Shown here: one piece after another, positions 1 to 9,306 of the stretch | Numbering within the stretch: position 1 is the first letter of the stretch | How the letters are laid out: each line of letters begins with the position of its first letter | From: Bacillota bacterium | GTDB taxonomy: Bacteria > Bacillota_I > Bacilli_A > Erysipelotrichales > Erysipelotrichaceae | Direction of reading: 5' to 3' | NCBI GenBank assembly: GCA_023388995.1 | Contig: JAEWFD010000004.1 | Location: forward strand, 62,001-126,000 | DNA length: 64,000 nucleotides | Translations under genes and position numbers: made by a program | The notes under the pieces: generated by a model | Database searches by the model: none | The model's input: only the letters and a program-made list of their open reading frames with translations | Told to the model about the DNA's origin: nothing

Positions 1-315
1 TAGCGTACTGAGTGGTGCCAGCTGTTCTTGCAAAAACAAGGAAGCATAGCCGCCAAAGCCGTCTTCGCCATGTACTTTGGATGCTGTTACCCGCTTCTTT
101 ACAATCGGCTGATCCGCCCCAGCGGCAATCGGCACTTGCAAGCCAATTAAACCAGCTGCCAGCCGGGCATTGTGGGTTGTATAATTCAATGTTACATTAC
201 CGCTCACAGTCGTAATTGCTTTAATCTCTAATTCTTCTTTGGTATGTGCCAGCATAATTGCCAGCACATCATCCACGCCAGGATCACAATCAATAATAAT
301 TGGAATTTTCTTCAT
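1..315 (-). CDS. Nucleoside hydrolase, C-terminus cut by window edge
   Basis: This is the first 105 codons of an inosine-uridine-preferring nucleoside hydrolase (IUNH), which splits the N-glycosidic bond of ribonucleosides to free base and ribose in the cytoplasm. The N-terminus carries the family calcium/ribose-binding motif DCDPGVDD at residues 9-16. A second conserved stretch, VHGEDGFGG, follows near residue 87. The ATG at 313-315 has AGGAGGGCTT upstream. No in-frame stop occurs before base 1, so the gene continues outside the window. It lies 8 bp after a second, divergent IUNH paralogue and is the last gene of the nucleoside operon visible here. Two hydrolases side by side suggest different base preferences (inference). 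Confidence 0.9.
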   Translation of the reverse strand, partial: MKKIPIIIDCDPGVDDVLAIMLAHTKEELEIKAITTVSGNVTLNYTTHNARLAAGLIGLQVPIAAGADQPIVKKRVTASKVHGEDGFGGYASLFLQEQLAPLSTL

Positions 316-323
316 AAGCCCTC

Positions 324-1268
324 CTAGTTTACCGTTTCTTGCTGCAAACGTTCACAGACAACAGTCCGGAATCGTTTGTCATCTACTTGCAATAACACCA
401 GCGCATTTCCCGGCTCCCGGTTATGAGATCGCTGATCTGCGATACTCATGCCTCTTGTCAGGTTTCCGCCTGTTTCAATCTCAACCTTCAGGCACTTGCC
501 TTCAAACAAATTCTCTTCAATCAATACCAATACAGCGCAAGCATCATTCGGTGCCGTACTTTTCACGCCCAGCCGTTCCAAGGAACGATTGAGGGATGGT
601 ACTACCACTGTGGCTAACAGTGCACCCAATGCTCCGCAAGTTTGCTCGATTTTAGTGATTTCTTCTTCGTAAAGACGAGCTTTTTCCGTGACATCCAAAC
701 CGGCCATAATCAGGTTAACTCCCGATTGGAACACAATTTGGGCAGCTTCCGGATCAGCATAGAAATTAAATTCGCCAGCCGCGGTAATATTGCCGCCTTT
801 GATGCCGCCACCCATAATGGAAATGGTGCCGATCTTAGCTTTCAACTGCGGATATGCCGTAAGCAATACCCCCAGATTCGTCAATGGTCCTACCGCAATG
901 ATATCAACCGGTTCTTCACTCGCACTTAATTTTTTGTAATAAGACTCCAAGGCACTATCGGCAGATAGTTCTGCTAATTCCTCATCCGCAAATTGATAGC
1001 CGGAAAACCCATTGTTTCCATGGATATCCGCAGCCAGCACTTGCTTGGCACACAGCGGCGCTTCCGCTCCCATGCAAATCTCAACATGACTGCCCAACAG
1101 CTTTACCAATCCTCTGGTATTGCGGGTTGTGTGATGAACACTGACATTGCCTGCTACCGTATGAATCGCCAGCACATTCAGTTCCTTCGCTTTGAGAGCC
1201 AAGGCAATCGCAAAGGCATCATCAATGCCCGGATCACAATCAATAATTACATTTCTTTTTTTAGTCAT
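324..1268 (-). CDS. Nucleoside hydrolase (IUNH family)
   Basis: A 314-residue complete nucleoside hydrolase of normal family length. It has the metal/ribose motif DCDPGIDD at residues 10-17, IHGNNGFSG near residue 83 and a VGPLTNLG motif near residue 126, all typical of the IUNH fold. The expected reaction is hydrolysis of purine or pyrimidine ribonucleosides to base plus ribose. The active-site histidine region is diverged, so the substrate cannot be named. The start overlaps the end of the upstream MFS gene by 8 bp, which points to translational coupling. It belongs to the operon that starts with the LacI regulator at 9215, and its hydrolytic route would complement the phosphorolytic DeoD enzyme. 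Confidence 0.92.
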   Translation of the reverse strand: MTKKRNVIIDCDPGIDDAFAIALALKAKELNVLAIHTVAGNVSVHHTTRNTRGLVKLLGSHVEICMGAEAPLCAKQVLAADIHGNNGFSGYQFADEELAELSADSALESYYKKLSASEEPVDIIAVGPLTNLGVLLTAYPQLKAKIGTISIMGGGIKGGNITAAGEFNFYADPEAAQIVFQSGVNLIMAGLDVTEKARLYEEEITKIEQTCGALGALLATVVVPSLNRSLERLGVKSTAPNDACAVLVLIEENLFEGKCLKVEIETGGNLTRGMSIADQRSHNREPGNALVLLQVDDKRFRTVVCERLQQETVN

Positions 1269-2463
1269 TTCCCTGTTCTCCTCCTGCTGCGGGCATGCAT
1301 GCCTTGTATAATGTTCTGAAATAAAACGCCATTACTCCCAGCAACATCATGACGATGGCTGAAACAAAGAACAAATTGGTGGTTCCCACAATTGGCAGCA
1401 GCTTTCCGGTAATCATAACCATGAGGGTGCTGCCACCCATTGTAATCGTTCCGATTGCACCAGTTGCACTGCCTGCTGATTCATAAAACAATTCGCCGCC
1501 CATATTGATGCATAAGGAGAAATATACTCCCATCATCATTCCTGTCATGAAGATGAAGAAATATACCAGCAGCGGATGGCCTAATGTAATAGCCAGAAAA
1601 AGCATAACAGCCCCTAGCAGCGGATTCAGTACCATTAATACGGAAGTATGGATCTTACGCAGCATATAGGCAAACAGGAAGGACCCGCAGACAGCTCCGA
1701 TTTGGTAGAATGTCAAGAGCCGGATCGCAGCTCCCTCGTTCAGTCCTTTCACTGCAATGCCAAATGTTGGAAGCCAAGTAGAGTTAATGGCATTGATCAC
1801 TGACAGCAGCGCTGCACAGCAACCTAAGATAAGGCCTTCCTTCCAAACTGTCGGCTTCTTCTGAAAGACAATCCTATGTACGCCCGAGCCGCTTAACTTC
1901 GCAATGGGCGGATACACCGAGCGTACAATCACAAAACATAACAATAACGCCATGACTGCATAGCCATAGAATAAATACTGCCATGGCCAGCCTCTGGTGA
2001 TCAGAATGGAAGCCGTCAGCGAAGTCAATACGCCCCCGCCGGAAAAGAATACTTGCACCATGCTCATAGCCGGACCTGTTTTATTGCCAAATACATCGAA
2101 TAAGATCGACATGGCCGGCGCATCCATCAGACCATGGCCGATCCCGCTGAATAAAGCGAAGACCATTGCCAAGGCATAGATGTTGGTTGCCAGCATGCCA
2201 AAGACGAATACGCTGAAACAAACCAGACCAGCTAAGATCACAACCTTGCGTCCGTAGCGGTCGGATAGCCGTCCGCTGAAATACAGGCTTACCAAGGTTC
2301 CCAATCCTTTTAAAGAAACCAAAACACTAATATCTGATACATCTTTTTGAAAGTGCTGAGCCAGCATGATCATCGCTGCAACCAAGACAGCATTCAATGC
2401 CCCTTCAAACAACATGGCACCATATGTGACAAAAAGAGCTCCTTTATATTTCATTTGTGACAT
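1261..2463 (-). CDS. MFS transporter in nucleoside operon
   Basis: A 400-residue major facilitator protein with about twelve hydrophobic segments and the loop 2-3 signature GRLSDRYGRK near residues 63-72. Family knowledge supports secondary transport across the cytoplasmic membrane. The substrate is not visible. Its place between nucleoside ABC permeases and nucleoside hydrolases suggests a nucleoside, a base or the ribose product, and export of an unused base is as likely as import (inference). The start ATG at 2463 has AAAGGGAA upstream; an in-frame ATG three codons later is an alternative. It overlaps the next hydrolase gene by 8 bp and follows the permease gene by 33 bp, so it is co-transcribed. 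Confidence 0.85.
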   Translation of the reverse strand: MSQMKYKGALFVTYGAMLFEGALNAVLVAAMIMLAQHFQKDVSDISVLVSLKGLGTLVSLYFSGRLSDRYGRKVVILAGLVCFSVFVFGMLATNIYALAMVFALFSGIGHGLMDAPAMSILFDVFGNKTGPAMSMVQVFFSGGGVLTSLTASILITRGWPWQYLFYGYAVMALLLCFVIVRSVYPPIAKLSGSGVHRIVFQKKPTVWKEGLILGCCAALLSVINAINSTWLPTFGIAVKGLNEGAAIRLLTFYQIGAVCGSFLFAYMLRKIHTSVLMVLNPLLGAVMLFLAITLGHPLLVYFFIFMTGMMMGVYFSLCINMGGELFYESAGSATGAIGTITMGGSTLMVMITGKLLPIVGTTNLFFVSAIVMMLLGVMAFYFRTLYKACMPAAGGEQGND

Positions 2464-2496
2464 TCTACGTTCCCTTTCTCACATCAGCTATCGCAA

Positions 2497-3456
2497 TCAG
2501 GCAGCACCCTGCTGCTTTTCTTCTTTCAATAATTTTGCACTTTTTCTTTGCTTCTCGGTCTTCTGCCGATAGGAATATACTGTAAACATCACGATCGTCG
2601 CGATATACGGAATCATATAAATAAATTCCGGCGGAATCGCAAACCGCTGCAGGTTATTTCCCATCGAATCAAAGAAACCGAATAAGATGGAAGCAAGCAT
2701 GGAACCGATTGGCGCTCTGCCACCTACATTGGACGCTGCCAATGCAATATAACCACGCCCTGCAGTCATCCCTCTGGTAAATACCGTCATGTATCCCATC
2801 GACATGAACGCACCTGCAAACCCGGCATTGATGCCGGAGATAATGAGAGCAATGTATTGCGTCTTGTGAACCGAAACCCCAACTGATTCAGCAGCATGGA
2901 AGTTTCCGCCAACCGATCGAATCCGCAGTCCCAAAGGTGTTTTAAACAGCAGGAAGTGCATGATGCCAACAGCCACAAAAGCGAGGTAAACCAAGATATT
3001 CTGACCAGATACCACTTCTCCGATAAATGGAATATCCTTGATCAGCGGAATGTGAACAACTGGCAGCACTTTGCTTGCCAATGCAGCTGAAGTACTTTTT
3101 TCGCCAGTCAGCAGATACATAATAAACACCGTCAAGCCCGATGCCAGCAAATTGATGGCCAATGCCGCCAAGATGACATCTGCTTTCATTTTGATTTTGA
3201 AATATGCCAAGAGCAATGACAGCAAAACTGCAATCCCGATGGAAAACAATAAACCAATCCATGCACTTTGCGTCAGCCAGGAGCCAATTACCGCAAACAA
3301 TGCACCAAACAGCATAATTCCTTCCAGTGCCATGTTGGTAATCCCTGCCCGCGCTGCAATCAGAGCTGCCATCGCCGCAAATAAGATCGGCGTTGTCGAA
3401 CGTAGTACACCAAACCAGAAACTAGGGTTGGTAAAGATACTAAATAATGCTTCCAT
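2497..3456 (-). CDS. Nucleoside ABC transporter permease (NupQ/YufQ type)
   Basis: A 319-residue integral membrane protein of the BPD_transp_2 permease family. These permeases pair with BMP-type lipoproteins and import purine nucleosides (Bacillus NupNOPQ, pneumococcal systems). The motif TNMALEGIMLFGAL near residue 40 and GRAPIGSMLASILFG near residue 245 are typical of the second permease. I place the start at the ATG at 3456, not an upstream in-frame codon, because AGGAGGGAAGTAAT precedes it directly and it then begins 1 bp after the stop of the partner permease. Ten or so hydrophobic segments are visible. Confidence 0.92.
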   Translation of the reverse strand: MEALFSIFTNPSFWFGVLRSTTPILFAAMAALIAARAGITNMALEGIMLFGALFAVIGSWLTQSAWIGLLFSIGIAVLLSLLLAYFKIKMKADVILAALAINLLASGLTVFIMYLLTGEKSTSAALASKVLPVVHIPLIKDIPFIGEVVSGQNILVYLAFVAVGIMHFLLFKTPLGLRIRSVGGNFHAAESVGVSVHKTQYIALIISGINAGFAGAFMSMGYMTVFTRGMTAGRGYIALAASNVGGRAPIGSMLASILFGFFDSMGNNLQRFAIPPEFIYMIPYIATIVMFTVYSYRQKTEKQRKSAKLLKEEKQQGAA

Positions 3457-3457
3457 A

Positions 3458-4579
3458 TTACTTCCCTCCTGCCTGCAATGCACCGGATTGTTTTACAATC
3501 TCACGTTGTTTCCAAGTGCTCAAGAATGCTTTCGCTGCAATCAGCAAGATAATTGTTGCTTGTACAACAGAAATGATTTCTGCCGGAATATCTGCGGAGC
3601 GGTTCAGAATATCTGCCCCAACCCGGATATATGCCAGAAAGAACGCCGCAAACGGAATTCCTGCCGGATTATTCCTTGCCAAGGTAGCAAGAATTACTCC
3701 GTCAAAGCCATATCCCGGTGAATCCGTCCAGCGGAAGCGGGTATAAATCCCCAGCATTTCCACGGCACCACCCAAACCGGCAATCGCTGTACCAAAGACT
3801 TGCGCCAAAACGATAACCACCGGTACGGAAATACCGGTATAGACCGCAAATTTTTCATTGGTTCCCGTGGTGCGCAGCGCATACCCCCATTTTGTTTTAT
3901 AAAGCAAAATGTAAGCAGCGATGACCACTACAAGGACAATAATAAGACCAAAATGGACCCGTGTACCCGGTATCAAAAGACCTAGATTAACACCATCCTG
4001 CAATGGATAGGATTGCAAATTCGCATTGTAAGGGTCACGAACTACGTAACTGAACAAGTATTTTACCAAAAAGCCAATGACATAGTTCAGCATCAAACTG
4101 GTTACCAGTTCCGAAGCACCAAATTTCTGATTGAGGATGGCCGGTATGAAACCGATCAACGCTCCGGTAATCATACCGGCTATTAGTGCCAAAATGATGG
4201 TAACGACTGGCGGAAAGGGACTGTATAACCCCACCATGCACGCTGTCATTGCCGATAAGTAGAAAGCGGAATCCGCTGCCATGTTAAAGCGATTGGATTT
4301 GAAAACAATCGTCATCGCCAATCCGGTAAAGGTCAGCGGTATCATCAGTTCTAAAACATTTCCAAATCTTCTGAATGTGGAAATAGGACCAAGCAGCAAC
4401 AATTTGATTGCTTCTAACGGTTGTTTGGATACCAGTGCAATTACCATCAAAACAATACCAAGGGCAATCACAATGGAAAGCAACGTACGCAGCAGTTCAA
4501 ACCGTGTTTCAATTTTCTGCACTTTGCGGCGGACGATATCTTGTGTATTGAGTGTTTCTTTTCCTGTTTTTTTACTCAT
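3458..4579 (-). CDS. Nucleoside ABC transporter permease (NupP/YufP type)
   Basis: A 373-residue permease and the heterodimer partner of the protein encoded next. It has a polar N-terminal tail of about 35 residues and then repeated membrane segments. Conserved stretches include GPISTFRRFGNVLELMIPL and GLGGAVEMLGIYTRF, which fit the first permease of BMP-dependent nucleoside importers. The start ATG shares four bases (ATGA) with the stop of the ATPase gene, a classic sign of coupled translation of ABC subunits. It acts in the cytoplasmic membrane. The specificity is taken from the BMP protein and the deoD/hydrolase context, not from the permease itself. Confidence 0.92.
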   Translation of the reverse strand: MSKKTGKETLNTQDIVRRKVQKIETRFELLRTLLSIVIALGIVLMVIALVSKQPLEAIKLLLLGPISTFRRFGNVLELMIPLTFTGLAMTIVFKSNRFNMAADSAFYLSAMTACMVGLYSPFPPVVTIILALIAGMITGALIGFIPAILNQKFGASELVTSLMLNYVIGFLVKYLFSYVVRDPYNANLQSYPLQDGVNLGLLIPGTRVHFGLIIVLVVVIAAYILLYKTKWGYALRTTGTNEKFAVYTGISVPVVIVLAQVFGTAIAGLGGAVEMLGIYTRFRWTDSPGYGFDGVILATLARNNPAGIPFAAFFLAYIRVGADILNRSADIPAEIISVVQATIILLIAAKAFLSTWKQREIVKQSGALQAGGK

Positions 4580-6123
4580 TGTGCCACTCTCCTAATGATC
4601 TCTTCCGGCATTTGTTTCAAACCAAGCATATAAAGCCCCAGTTCTTCTTCTGTCACCGAACTTGCATCTTCAAAATATCCGGTAATGCGTCCTTCATAGC
4701 AGACAATTAAGCTGTCAGACAATTCCATGACTTCATTGATATCTGCCGATACCAGAAGCACAGCAACTCCTTGATCACGCAGCTGAACGATGCGGTCATG
4801 AATGAAAGACGCTGTACCAACGTCAATTCCTCTGGTTGGCTGGTCCGCAACGAGCAAGGTCATTTGCTCGCTCATTTCCCTGGCGGCTACCACTTTCTGC
4901 ATATTACCTCCGGATAGCATCCGAATCGGCGTATGCTTGCTGTCTGTCTTAATTTGATATTCCTGAATCAGCTGGTCGGCCAATTGGTGCACCTTGCTGG
5001 TATGAATCAAAAAGCCGCGGTTGAATTCCTTTTTATGGAAAACATTTGCAATCAAGTTGTCAGCAATACTGCTTTCTGCCATAACACCATACGTCAAACG
5101 GTCTTCCGGAATATGGAACAATCCTTCTTTGCGGCGGCTTGCGACGGCTTTCTTTTTGCCGACAGCTTTGCCATTGATGCTGATTGCTCCCTGATATTCC
5201 GTTTCCAAACCGGTGATGCAGTCAATCAACTCGCGCTGACCATTGCCTTCCACACCGGCAATGCCCAGAATTTCTCCTTGCCGCACGCGGAAAGAAATGC
5301 CGTTGACCACTTGCTTATGTTCATCATTGATGACTTTGATATCATTGACTTCCAGCACTGTTTCTTTTGGCTGCAACGGTTGTTTTTCGATTTCCCGCAC
5401 TACATCACGCCCCACCATCATGCGGGAAAGTTCTTCAATAGAAGTGTTTTCCAGTTCATAGCTGCCGATGTATTTTCCCGCGCGCATGACAGTTGCCCGG
5501 TTGCATATTTCCTTCACTTCGTTCAACTTGTGGGAAATAAAAATAATCGTATGCCCAGCTTCTTTCAACTTCTTCAATTGCACGAACAATTCTTTGGTTT
5601 CCTGCGGCGTCAGCACTGCTGTTGGTTCATCCAGAATCAGTAATTTAGCGCCTCGGATCAAAGCTTTCAAAATCTCTACTTTCTGTTTTTTTCCAACATC
5701 CAGATCCATAATTTTGCGATCCACATTGATATTGAAATTGTAAAGTTCCGCAACGTCCTTTACCATTTGTCTTGCTTTTTGGATATCTAACTGGATTCCT
5801 TTGGTCGGCTCCATTCCCAAGATAATATTTTCGGTTACTGTCAGATGATCATCCAGCATGAAATGCTGGTGCACCATTCCAATTCCCAGTTCAATCGCAT
5901 GGAGCGGATTTTTAAGCCGAACCTCTTGTCCGTTATAAATAATCTGACCGGAGGTTGGCTGCTCAATGCCAAACAGAATCTTCATTAATGTCGATTTCCC
6001 AGCCCCGTTTTCTCCCATCAGAGCATGGATTTCACCTGGCTGCAACAGCAAATCGACGTCTTGATTCGCTATTACCCCATTCGGATATACTTTCGTAATA
6101 TTTCGCATTTCAAGCAATGCCAT
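4576..6123 (-). CDS. Nucleoside ABC transporter ATPase, duplicated ABC (NupO/YufO type)
   Basis: A 515-residue ATPase with two ABC cassettes in one chain, as in ribose/nucleoside importers. The first cassette has Walker A GENGAGKS near residues 37-44, then Walker B LLILDEPTAVLTP. The second cassette has a degenerate P-loop (GVEGNGQRE), the signature LSGGNMQKV and ADQPTRGIDVG. One normal and one weak site is usual for this family. I chose the ATG at 6123 because GAGGAGG lies six bases upstream; longer starts would put the ribosome site inside the gene. It energises import through the two permeases that follow. The 75 bp gap to the BMP gene holds only an A/T-rich spacer. Confidence 0.93.
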   Translation of the reverse strand: MALLEMRNITKVYPNGVIANQDVDLLLQPGEIHALMGENGAGKSTLMKILFGIEQPTSGQIIYNGQEVRLKNPLHAIELGIGMVHQHFMLDDHLTVTENIILGMEPTKGIQLDIQKARQMVKDVAELYNFNINVDRKIMDLDVGKKQKVEILKALIRGAKLLILDEPTAVLTPQETKELFVQLKKLKEAGHTIIFISHKLNEVKEICNRATVMRAGKYIGSYELENTSIEELSRMMVGRDVVREIEKQPLQPKETVLEVNDIKVINDEHKQVVNGISFRVRQGEILGIAGVEGNGQRELIDCITGLETEYQGAISINGKAVGKKKAVASRRKEGLFHIPEDRLTYGVMAESSIADNLIANVFHKKEFNRGFLIHTSKVHQLADQLIQEYQIKTDSKHTPIRMLSGGNMQKVVAAREMSEQMTLLVADQPTRGIDVGTASFIHDRIVQLRDQGVAVLLVSADINEVMELSDSLIVCYEGRITGYFEDASSVTEEELGLYMLGLKQMPEEIIRRVAQ

Positions 6124-6198
6124 AGTCATCCTCCTCATGTTAGGCATAAGCACTGACTTCCATCAGTGCTTATCCTAAATTGCAATATATGTCTGAGC

Positions 6199-7275
6199 TT
6201 AAGGTTTTACAGATTCGCGGATAGTATTTACTTGGTCAGTAGTCATACCATATGCAGTATCTACAACGATTTGCCCGCCAGTTACTTTTCCTTCCAATTC
6301 CGCAATCTTCGCACGAATTTCTGCGCTTACTGCGTTTTGGTAGTATTCATTGTCAGCCAAGCCAACGCCGCCTTCTTTGATTCCAAGTGTTTCAGTTGCC
6401 CCAACTTTTAATTCACCTTTTAGTTTCAAGTCGATTGCACGGTACAAAGAGTCGCCGACATTTTTAAGTACAGAGGAAACGATGACAGATGCATAGCTTT
6501 CATTGCCCAATCCTTTGTATTTCATTGCTTGGTCAGAGTCAACACCTAATACTGCTTTTTTACGTTCAACGCCTGCTTCAATTGCTCCTACACCGGAGCC
6601 GCCTGCTACGTTAAATACCAGGGAAGCATTTTGGTTATACATTGCGAATGACAATTCTTTTCCTTTTGCGGAATCGCTCCAGCTTCCTACATAAGAAGTA
6701 GCGACTTTGATGTTTGGATTTGCTTCTTTAGCCCCTTGGATAAAACCTACCAAGAAGTCAGAGATGATTGGTTGGTCAGTACCGCCCAAGAAACCGATTA
6801 CGCCGGTGTCAGAAGTAGCTGCTGCTAAGTATCCACCTAAGAAAGATGCTTCATTTGCTTTATAAACGATTGAATACACATTGCTAAAATCGCCTTTGGT
6901 ATAGTCTACTTGAGAGTCAAAGATAACGAATGTTGAGTCTTTGTATTCAGGTGCATATTTTTGCACATATTCCTGCATTGTCGAACCAGACAAGATCATG
7001 TCATAGCCAGCATCTGCTGTATCCACGAATGTTGCTTCAAATTTGTCAGCAGCTGTTCCGTATTCAATAATCTTCACATCAACGTTTTTCAGCTCTGCTT
7101 TTGCTTTGTTGACACCTGCTGCTGCAGAGTCATTGAATGACATGTCACCCAGGGAACCTACTAGTAGAGCTACCTTAAGCGGTTGGTCTTTGTCTTCGTC
7201 TTTTGGTTTGTCAGTCCCAGTGGAGCATCCTACCAGCATCATAATAGCCAGCAGTACGACTAAAATCTTTTTCAT
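6199..7275 (-). CDS. BMP-family nucleoside-binding lipoprotein
   Basis: A 358-residue surface lipoprotein of the BMP/Med family, the substrate-binding part of the nucleoside ABC importer. The signal peptide ends in the lipobox LVGC with Cys17 as the predicted lipidation site. A short Asp/Lys-rich linker follows, and then the Med domain begins KVALLVGSLGDMSFNDSA. This opening is typical of purine-nucleoside-binding proteins such as PnrA and NupN. The start at 7275 has AAGGAGGACAACGGA upstream; an upstream in-frame start would ruin the signal peptide. It sits between deoD and the ATPase gene, so the order is binding protein, ATPase, permease, permease. Confidence 0.93.
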   Translation of the reverse strand: MKKILVVLLAIMMLVGCSTGTDKPKDEDKDQPLKVALLVGSLGDMSFNDSAAAGVNKAKAELKNVDVKIIEYGTAADKFEATFVDTADAGYDMILSGSTMQEYVQKYAPEYKDSTFVIFDSQVDYTKGDFSNVYSIVYKANEASFLGGYLAAATSDTGVIGFLGGTDQPIISDFLVGFIQGAKEANPNIKVATSYVGSWSDSAKGKELSFAMYNQNASLVFNVAGGSGVGAIEAGVERKKAVLGVDSDQAMKYKGLGNESYASVIVSSVLKNVGDSLYRAIDLKLKGELKVGATETLGIKEGGVGLADNEYYQNAVSAEIRAKIAELEGKVTGGQIVVDTAYGMTTDQVNTIRESVKP

Positions 7276-7309
7276 TCCGTTGTCCTCCTTTGAATGATTG
7301 AGTGCTGCC

Positions 7310-8035
7310 TTATTCAGGCGCAATTTCTAAAGCCAATTCCATCATTTGGGTATAACCTTGTTCACGTTCCTTGGAGCTTTCAGCCTCTTTGGTCAAGGCA
7401 CTGTCCGAGATTGTAAACATGGCTACGCTGCGTTTGCCTAATTTGCGGGCTGTCATAAACAAGCCTGCAGATTCCATTTCTCCTGCTAATACACCGTATT
7501 GTCTCAGCTTCTCTGTTGGTTTCAGATCAGCATCACCGTAGAACTCATCACCGCTCATTACCGCTCCGAAATGTGTCGTGATTCCCATTTCCTGGGCTTT
7601 GTTGTGCAGATCCATAAGCAATCCGAAATCCGGTGTCGGCGCAAAGGTAACATTGCCGAATTTCCCGTTCAGGATGCCGGAATTGGTGCAGGCTGCCGTT
7701 GCGACAACAATATCTTTCAGGCGGATATTTTGCTGCATTGCTCCTGCTGTACCGATGCGGATAATGGTTTCTACGCCATAGAACGCAAACAATTCGTGAT
7801 AATAAATCATAGCGGATGGAATTCCCATTCCGGAACCCATCACAGATACTCGTTTCCCTTTGTAATATCCGGTATAGCCAAGCATACCCCGCACTTGATT
7901 AAACTGTGTCACATCCGTGAGATAGGTTTCCGCAATAAATTTTGCGCGAAGCGGATCTCCCGGCATCAAAACGGTGTTGGCGATTTGATCAGGACTTGTT
8001 GCTTCAATGTGAGGTGTTGGAATTTGATTGTGCAT
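7310..8035 (-). CDS. deoD: Purine-nucleoside phosphorylase, DeoD type
   Basis: A 241-residue hexameric-type purine nucleoside phosphorylase that converts purine (deoxy)nucleosides and phosphate to base and (deoxy)ribose-1-phosphate. The N-terminus TPHIEA, VLMPGDPLRAKFIAE, the MGSGMGIPS phosphate loop, RIGTAGAM, and the catalytic-region GEMESAGLF and SDSAL are all present, so the enzyme should be active. The start at 8035 has AAAGGAG eight bases upstream. It is the first enzyme gene after the LacI regulator and directly precedes the BMP binding protein, which supports purine nucleosides as the imported substrates. Confidence 0.96.
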   Translation of the reverse strand: MHNQIPTPHIEATSPDQIANTVLMPGDPLRAKFIAETYLTDVTQFNQVRGMLGYTGYYKGKRVSVMGSGMGIPSAMIYYHELFAFYGVETIIRIGTAGAMQQNIRLKDIVVATAACTNSGILNGKFGNVTFAPTPDFGLLMDLHNKAQEMGITTHFGAVMSGDEFYGDADLKPTEKLRQYGVLAGEMESAGLFMTARKLGKRSVAMFTISDSALTKEAESSKEREQGYTQMMELALEIAPE

Positions 8036-8066
8036 TGTAATTCTCCTTTCAATCAAACTACAGAAA

Positions 8067-8084
8067 TGCATGCTACCGCATGCA
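8067..8084 (-). other. Hairpin in the lacI-deoD spacer
   Basis: TGCATGC (8067-8073) pairs with GCATGCA (8078-8084) across a four-base loop in the 154 bp spacer between the regulator and deoD. No T-run follows, so it is not a terminator. It could be a processing or stability element at the 5' end of the deoD mRNA. The rest of the spacer shows no riboswitch that I recognise. Confidence 0.4.
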
Positions 8085-8189
8085 GGCGGGTAATGTGCTG
8101 CGAAACACCATTCCCGATGCTGTGTCCTCCCTTATTTTGCCAAGCAACCGCTCCTTTCTTTTTGTATGGCAATCAGCATTGCTGATGTC

Positions 8190-9215
8190 TTACCTGTTTT
8201 TCGATGCTGTACTTTCTCTGACAATCAGCGTTGGTTCCAAGTACACGCGCTTTCCAACTTGCTGCTCATTCTTATTTTCAATCATATAATTCAAGATTTC
8301 GATCGCATTGACGGCAATCGCATCAATCGGCTGTCTGACAGTGGTTAATCCAGGGGATACAATATCCGCAATATTTACGTCATCAAATCCCACAACGGAC
8401 AATTCTTCCGGGATATTGATATTTCTTTGGTAGGCAGAGCGGTAAATGCCGAAGGCCATCATGTCATTGAGGGCAAATACAGCACTGCAATGCAGCTTCA
8501 GGAAATGATCCAAGGCATCTTTGCTGCGTGCCATGGAATAATCCCCTTCAAACAGCAGCTCCGGACGGAAAGAAATACCATATTCAGCAAGTGCTTTCTT
8601 ATATCCGGCAACACGCTCATCACTTGTCGTTACACCGAAGGGACCAGTCATGCATCCAATCACGCGATGCCCAAGCTCCAGCAAATGTTTCGTCGCGACA
8701 TATCCGCCTAGTTTTTGATCTACCAGAATCGAATTCACATCACTGCGTTCGATGCTGCTGTCAATCGACATGGAAGGAATGCCATGCTTTTTCAAAAAGT
8801 CAATATTCTTCAATTCATCAGCAACGCTAAGACGAGTGGAATTCGTCACAACAATACCATCTACTTGCCTGTCCACATACATTTGCAGAAGTTCATTGTA
8901 TTTTTTGATATTGTTGAAGGTCTCGCCGATAATGATGGTATATCCATGACGATTGGCTTCCAAGTCCACTTGTTTGGTAATTTCAGCGAAGAAGGAGTTG
9001 GCAATATCCGGGATAATCAATCCCAGTACATTCGTTTTTTTCGTAATTAAGCTCACAGCCAGCTGATTAGGACGATATCCCAGTTCCTTTGCAGCATCCA
9101 AAATGATATCTCTCGTTTTTTGCGGGATATTCGCATTGCGATTGTTTAAGACTAACGAAACTGTTGTAATCGAAAAACCAGCTCTACTAGCAACATCACG
9201 AATCGTAACTCTCAT
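8190..9215 (-). CDS. LacI-family regulator of the nucleoside operon
   Basis: A 341-residue LacI/GalR-family regulator. The N-terminal helix-turn-helix VTIRDVASRAGFSITTVSLVLNN spans about residues 3-25, followed by the hinge region (YRPNQLAVSL) and a periplasmic-binding-like effector domain. FALNDMMAFG and VVGFDDVNIAD are standard late-domain motifs. It resembles RbsR-type repressors, so ribose, a nucleoside or a ribose phosphate is a likely inducer (inference). The ATG has GAGGTGAAGAA upstream. It is the first gene of the operon, and two palindromes lie in its leader (9235-9246 and 9278-9289), so autoregulation is expected. Confidence 0.93.
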   Translation of the reverse strand: MRVTIRDVASRAGFSITTVSLVLNNRNANIPQKTRDIILDAAKELGYRPNQLAVSLITKKTNVLGLIIPDIANSFFAEITKQVDLEANRHGYTIIIGETFNNIKKYNELLQMYVDRQVDGIVVTNSTRLSVADELKNIDFLKKHGIPSMSIDSSIERSDVNSILVDQKLGGYVATKHLLELGHRVIGCMTGPFGVTTSDERVAGYKKALAEYGISFRPELLFEGDYSMARSKDALDHFLKLHCSAVFALNDMMAFGIYRSAYQRNINIPEELSVVGFDDVNIADIVSPGLTTVRQPIDAIAVNAIEILNYMIENKNEQQVGKRVYLEPTLIVRESTASKNR

Positions 9216-9234
9216 TTCTTCACCTCGATCTCAG

Positions 9235-9246
9235 TAAAACGTTTTA
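9235..9246. promoter_or_regulatory. Operator-like palindrome TAAAACGTTTTA
   Basis: A perfect 12 bp palindrome with a central CG, the form bound by LacI/GalR-family repressors. It lies between the predicted transcription start (about 9300) and the lacI start codon, where a bound repressor would block elongation. A second imperfect copy lies 43 bp upstream. Confidence 0.7.
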
Positions 9247-9277
9247 TCTAGCTAAATATGAAGTAGCACTTGGCTAC

Positions 9278-9289
9278 TAAAACGGTTTA
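9278..9289. promoter_or_regulatory. Operator-like palindrome TAAAACGGTTTA
   Basis: Eleven of the 12 bases match the copy at 9235-9246, again with a central CG. It lies about 12 bp downstream of the predicted start site. Two copies spaced about four helical turns apart would allow looping or cooperative binding. Confidence 0.65.
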
Positions 9290-9306
9290 CTAACTTTTAC
9301 GGTTTC

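Noticed and set aside
3071..3721. Plus-strand ORF of 216 codons
   Set aside because: Antisense shadow across two permease genes with clear membrane-protein coding on the minus strand.
4933..5643. Plus-strand ORF of 236 codons
   Set aside because: It lies wholly inside the ABC ATPase gene on the other strand, has no ribosome site and no family motif.
8036..8189. Possible purine riboswitch before deoD
   Set aside because: Only a simple hairpin is present; none of the conserved loop sequences of the purine or PRPP/guanidine classes were seen.
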